This document shows, piece after piece, positions 63,568 to 64,000 of a stretch of DNA of 64,000 nucleotides; the stretch's first letter is position 1; every line of letters starts with the position of its first letter. Below the pieces are notes generated by a model. That model saw nothing but the letters and a program-made list of their open reading frames with translations, was not told where the DNA came from and made no database searches. The stretch is from Nocardiopsis alkaliphila YIM 80379. GTDB taxonomy: Bacteria; Actinomycetota; Actinomycetes; Streptosporangiales; Streptosporangiaceae. Where the stretch lies: contig NZ_ANBD01000001.1 in NCBI RefSeq assembly GCF_000341005.1, positions 34,709-98,708 on the forward strand. The letters run 5' to 3'. A program made the position numbers and the translations under genes.

Positions 63568-64000
63568 TCAGGAAGGGGACCCTGCCCAGACCTCACCCGC
63601 GTCGGCCGCGTCCCGTTCCTGAGCGCGTTCCCGTAGACGTCGCCGCTGCGGGATGACGGTGTACTTGGGGTCGGCGGCCGACTGGACACCGGCTTGGAAG
63701 ATCCCCAACCGGGTCAGGGCCGAACCCGCGACCAGCGCGGCCCCGCTCAACGCCGACACCGCGCGGTTGTCACGTCCCAGGACCGCACCGACGGCGCCCG
63801 CCAGGGTGAGGGCCTTGGCGGTCCGGGTGAGTACGCCGGCCCGCCCTTGCTCGTAGGGCTCGCCCACCAGCCCCATACGGCGTTCCATCACTGTGGAGAC
63901 CGCGACCTCGGTCAGGGCGCCGCCGACCGCGGTACGACGGGCCGGGCCGCTCTGTTCACCGGGTGCGACGATCAGCCCCATGCCGCCGGCGGCGGGCGCC
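63568..64000 (-). CDS. C-terminal part of an NrfD/PsrC-like membrane protein (runs off the window)
   Basis: The frame is open to the window edge. The visible ~144 residues contain PARRTAVGGALTEVAVSTVM, RRMGLVGEPYEQGRAGVLTR, two hydrophobic helices (TLAGAVGAVLGRDNRAVSAL; SGAALVAGSALTRLGIFQAG) and an ending with DPKYTVIPQRRR. This matches the C-terminus of actinobacterial NrfD-type quinone-interacting membrane subunits of molybdoenzymes. The ATG at 63981 is internal. Which complex it serves lies outside the window. Confidence 0.6.
   Translation of the reverse strand, partial: APAAGGMGLIVAPGEQSGPARRTAVGGALTEVAVSTVMERRMGLVGEPYEQGRAGVLTRTAKALTLAGAVGAVLGRDNRAVSALSGAALVAGSALTRLGIFQAGVQSAADPKYTVIPQRRRLRERAQERDAADAGEVWAGSPS

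Overview
The window is high-GC DNA (GC-rich third codon positions, many GTG starts, one TTG start, frequent ATGA/GTGA gene overlaps) from an actinomycete. Supporting markers are a mycothiol-type maleylpyruvate isomerase family protein, a DUF574-type SAM methyltransferase, a SigB/SigF-type sigma factor, DUF3140 and DUF3618 proteins, and cellulase operators identical to the CelR/CebR box of Thermobifida and Streptomyces. A plant-biomass-degrading member of the Nocardiopsaceae or a relative is my best guess; no rRNA or unique marker fixes the genus.

Layout. 1-6.0 kb: edge LysR regulator, EamA exporter, a small membrane protein with its winged-helix regulator, a Vps62-like membrane protein, an AlkB-like dioxygenase and a CorA-type channel. 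6.0-10.9 kb: a coiled-coil membrane protein, a GH1 beta-glucosidase under a perfect CelR/CebR operator, a TetR regulator and small genes. 11-12.9 kb: nucleotidyltransferase and methyltransferase. 12.9-22.6 kb: a phenylacetate degradation island (paaK divergent from a thiolase/hydratase/dehydrogenase operon, then paaABCDE-paaI), with the same palindrome at both promoters. 23.1-25.3 kb: a secreted two-LamG protein and an orphan small ORF. 25.6-40.3 kb: an arabinose/arabinan island. It has a LacI regulator, then one long minus-strand run from araB to a sugar ABC permease: araB-araD-araA, a CUT1 importer, an internally deleted GH43, a GH51 arabinofuranosidase and a CUT2 importer. TGTTRGCGCYAACA operators lie at both ends. 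40.4-42.8 kb: MFS exporter and an orphan LacI regulator. 42.8-44.7 kb: a decayed zone with two frameshifted genes flanking a tandem array of structured hairpins. 44.9-49.5 kb: a luciferase-like oxidoreductase/FMN reductase pair and an envelope-stress cluster. 49.8-54.5 kb: a mycothiol-type isomerase, then secreted GH48 cellulase and GH10-CBM2 xylanase behind a second CelR/CebR box. 54.9-64 kb: PLP dehydratase, a PASTA-like protein with an apparent poly-C frameshift, a SigB-type sigma factor with stress genes carrying matching promoter motifs, a Zn-alcohol dehydrogenase, a ThDP oxidase and the end of an NrfD-like gene.

How it fits together. Secreted GH48 and GH10 release cello- and xylo-oligomers and the GH1 enzyme cleaves cellobiose inside; shared operators tie the cellulolytic genes together. 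The arabinose island imports arabino-oligomers and arabinose by two ABC systems, trims them with GH51 and passes arabinose through AraA, AraB and AraD to xylulose 5-phosphate. The paa island converts phenylacetate to central metabolites, but no paaZ or paaR is visible. The most unusual structure is the hairpin array at 43.5-43.8 kb. Its two tandem copies differ mostly by paired changes that keep the stems while all four C-rich loops keep CCCCCA, as expected of an uncharacterised structured RNA or palindromic element.
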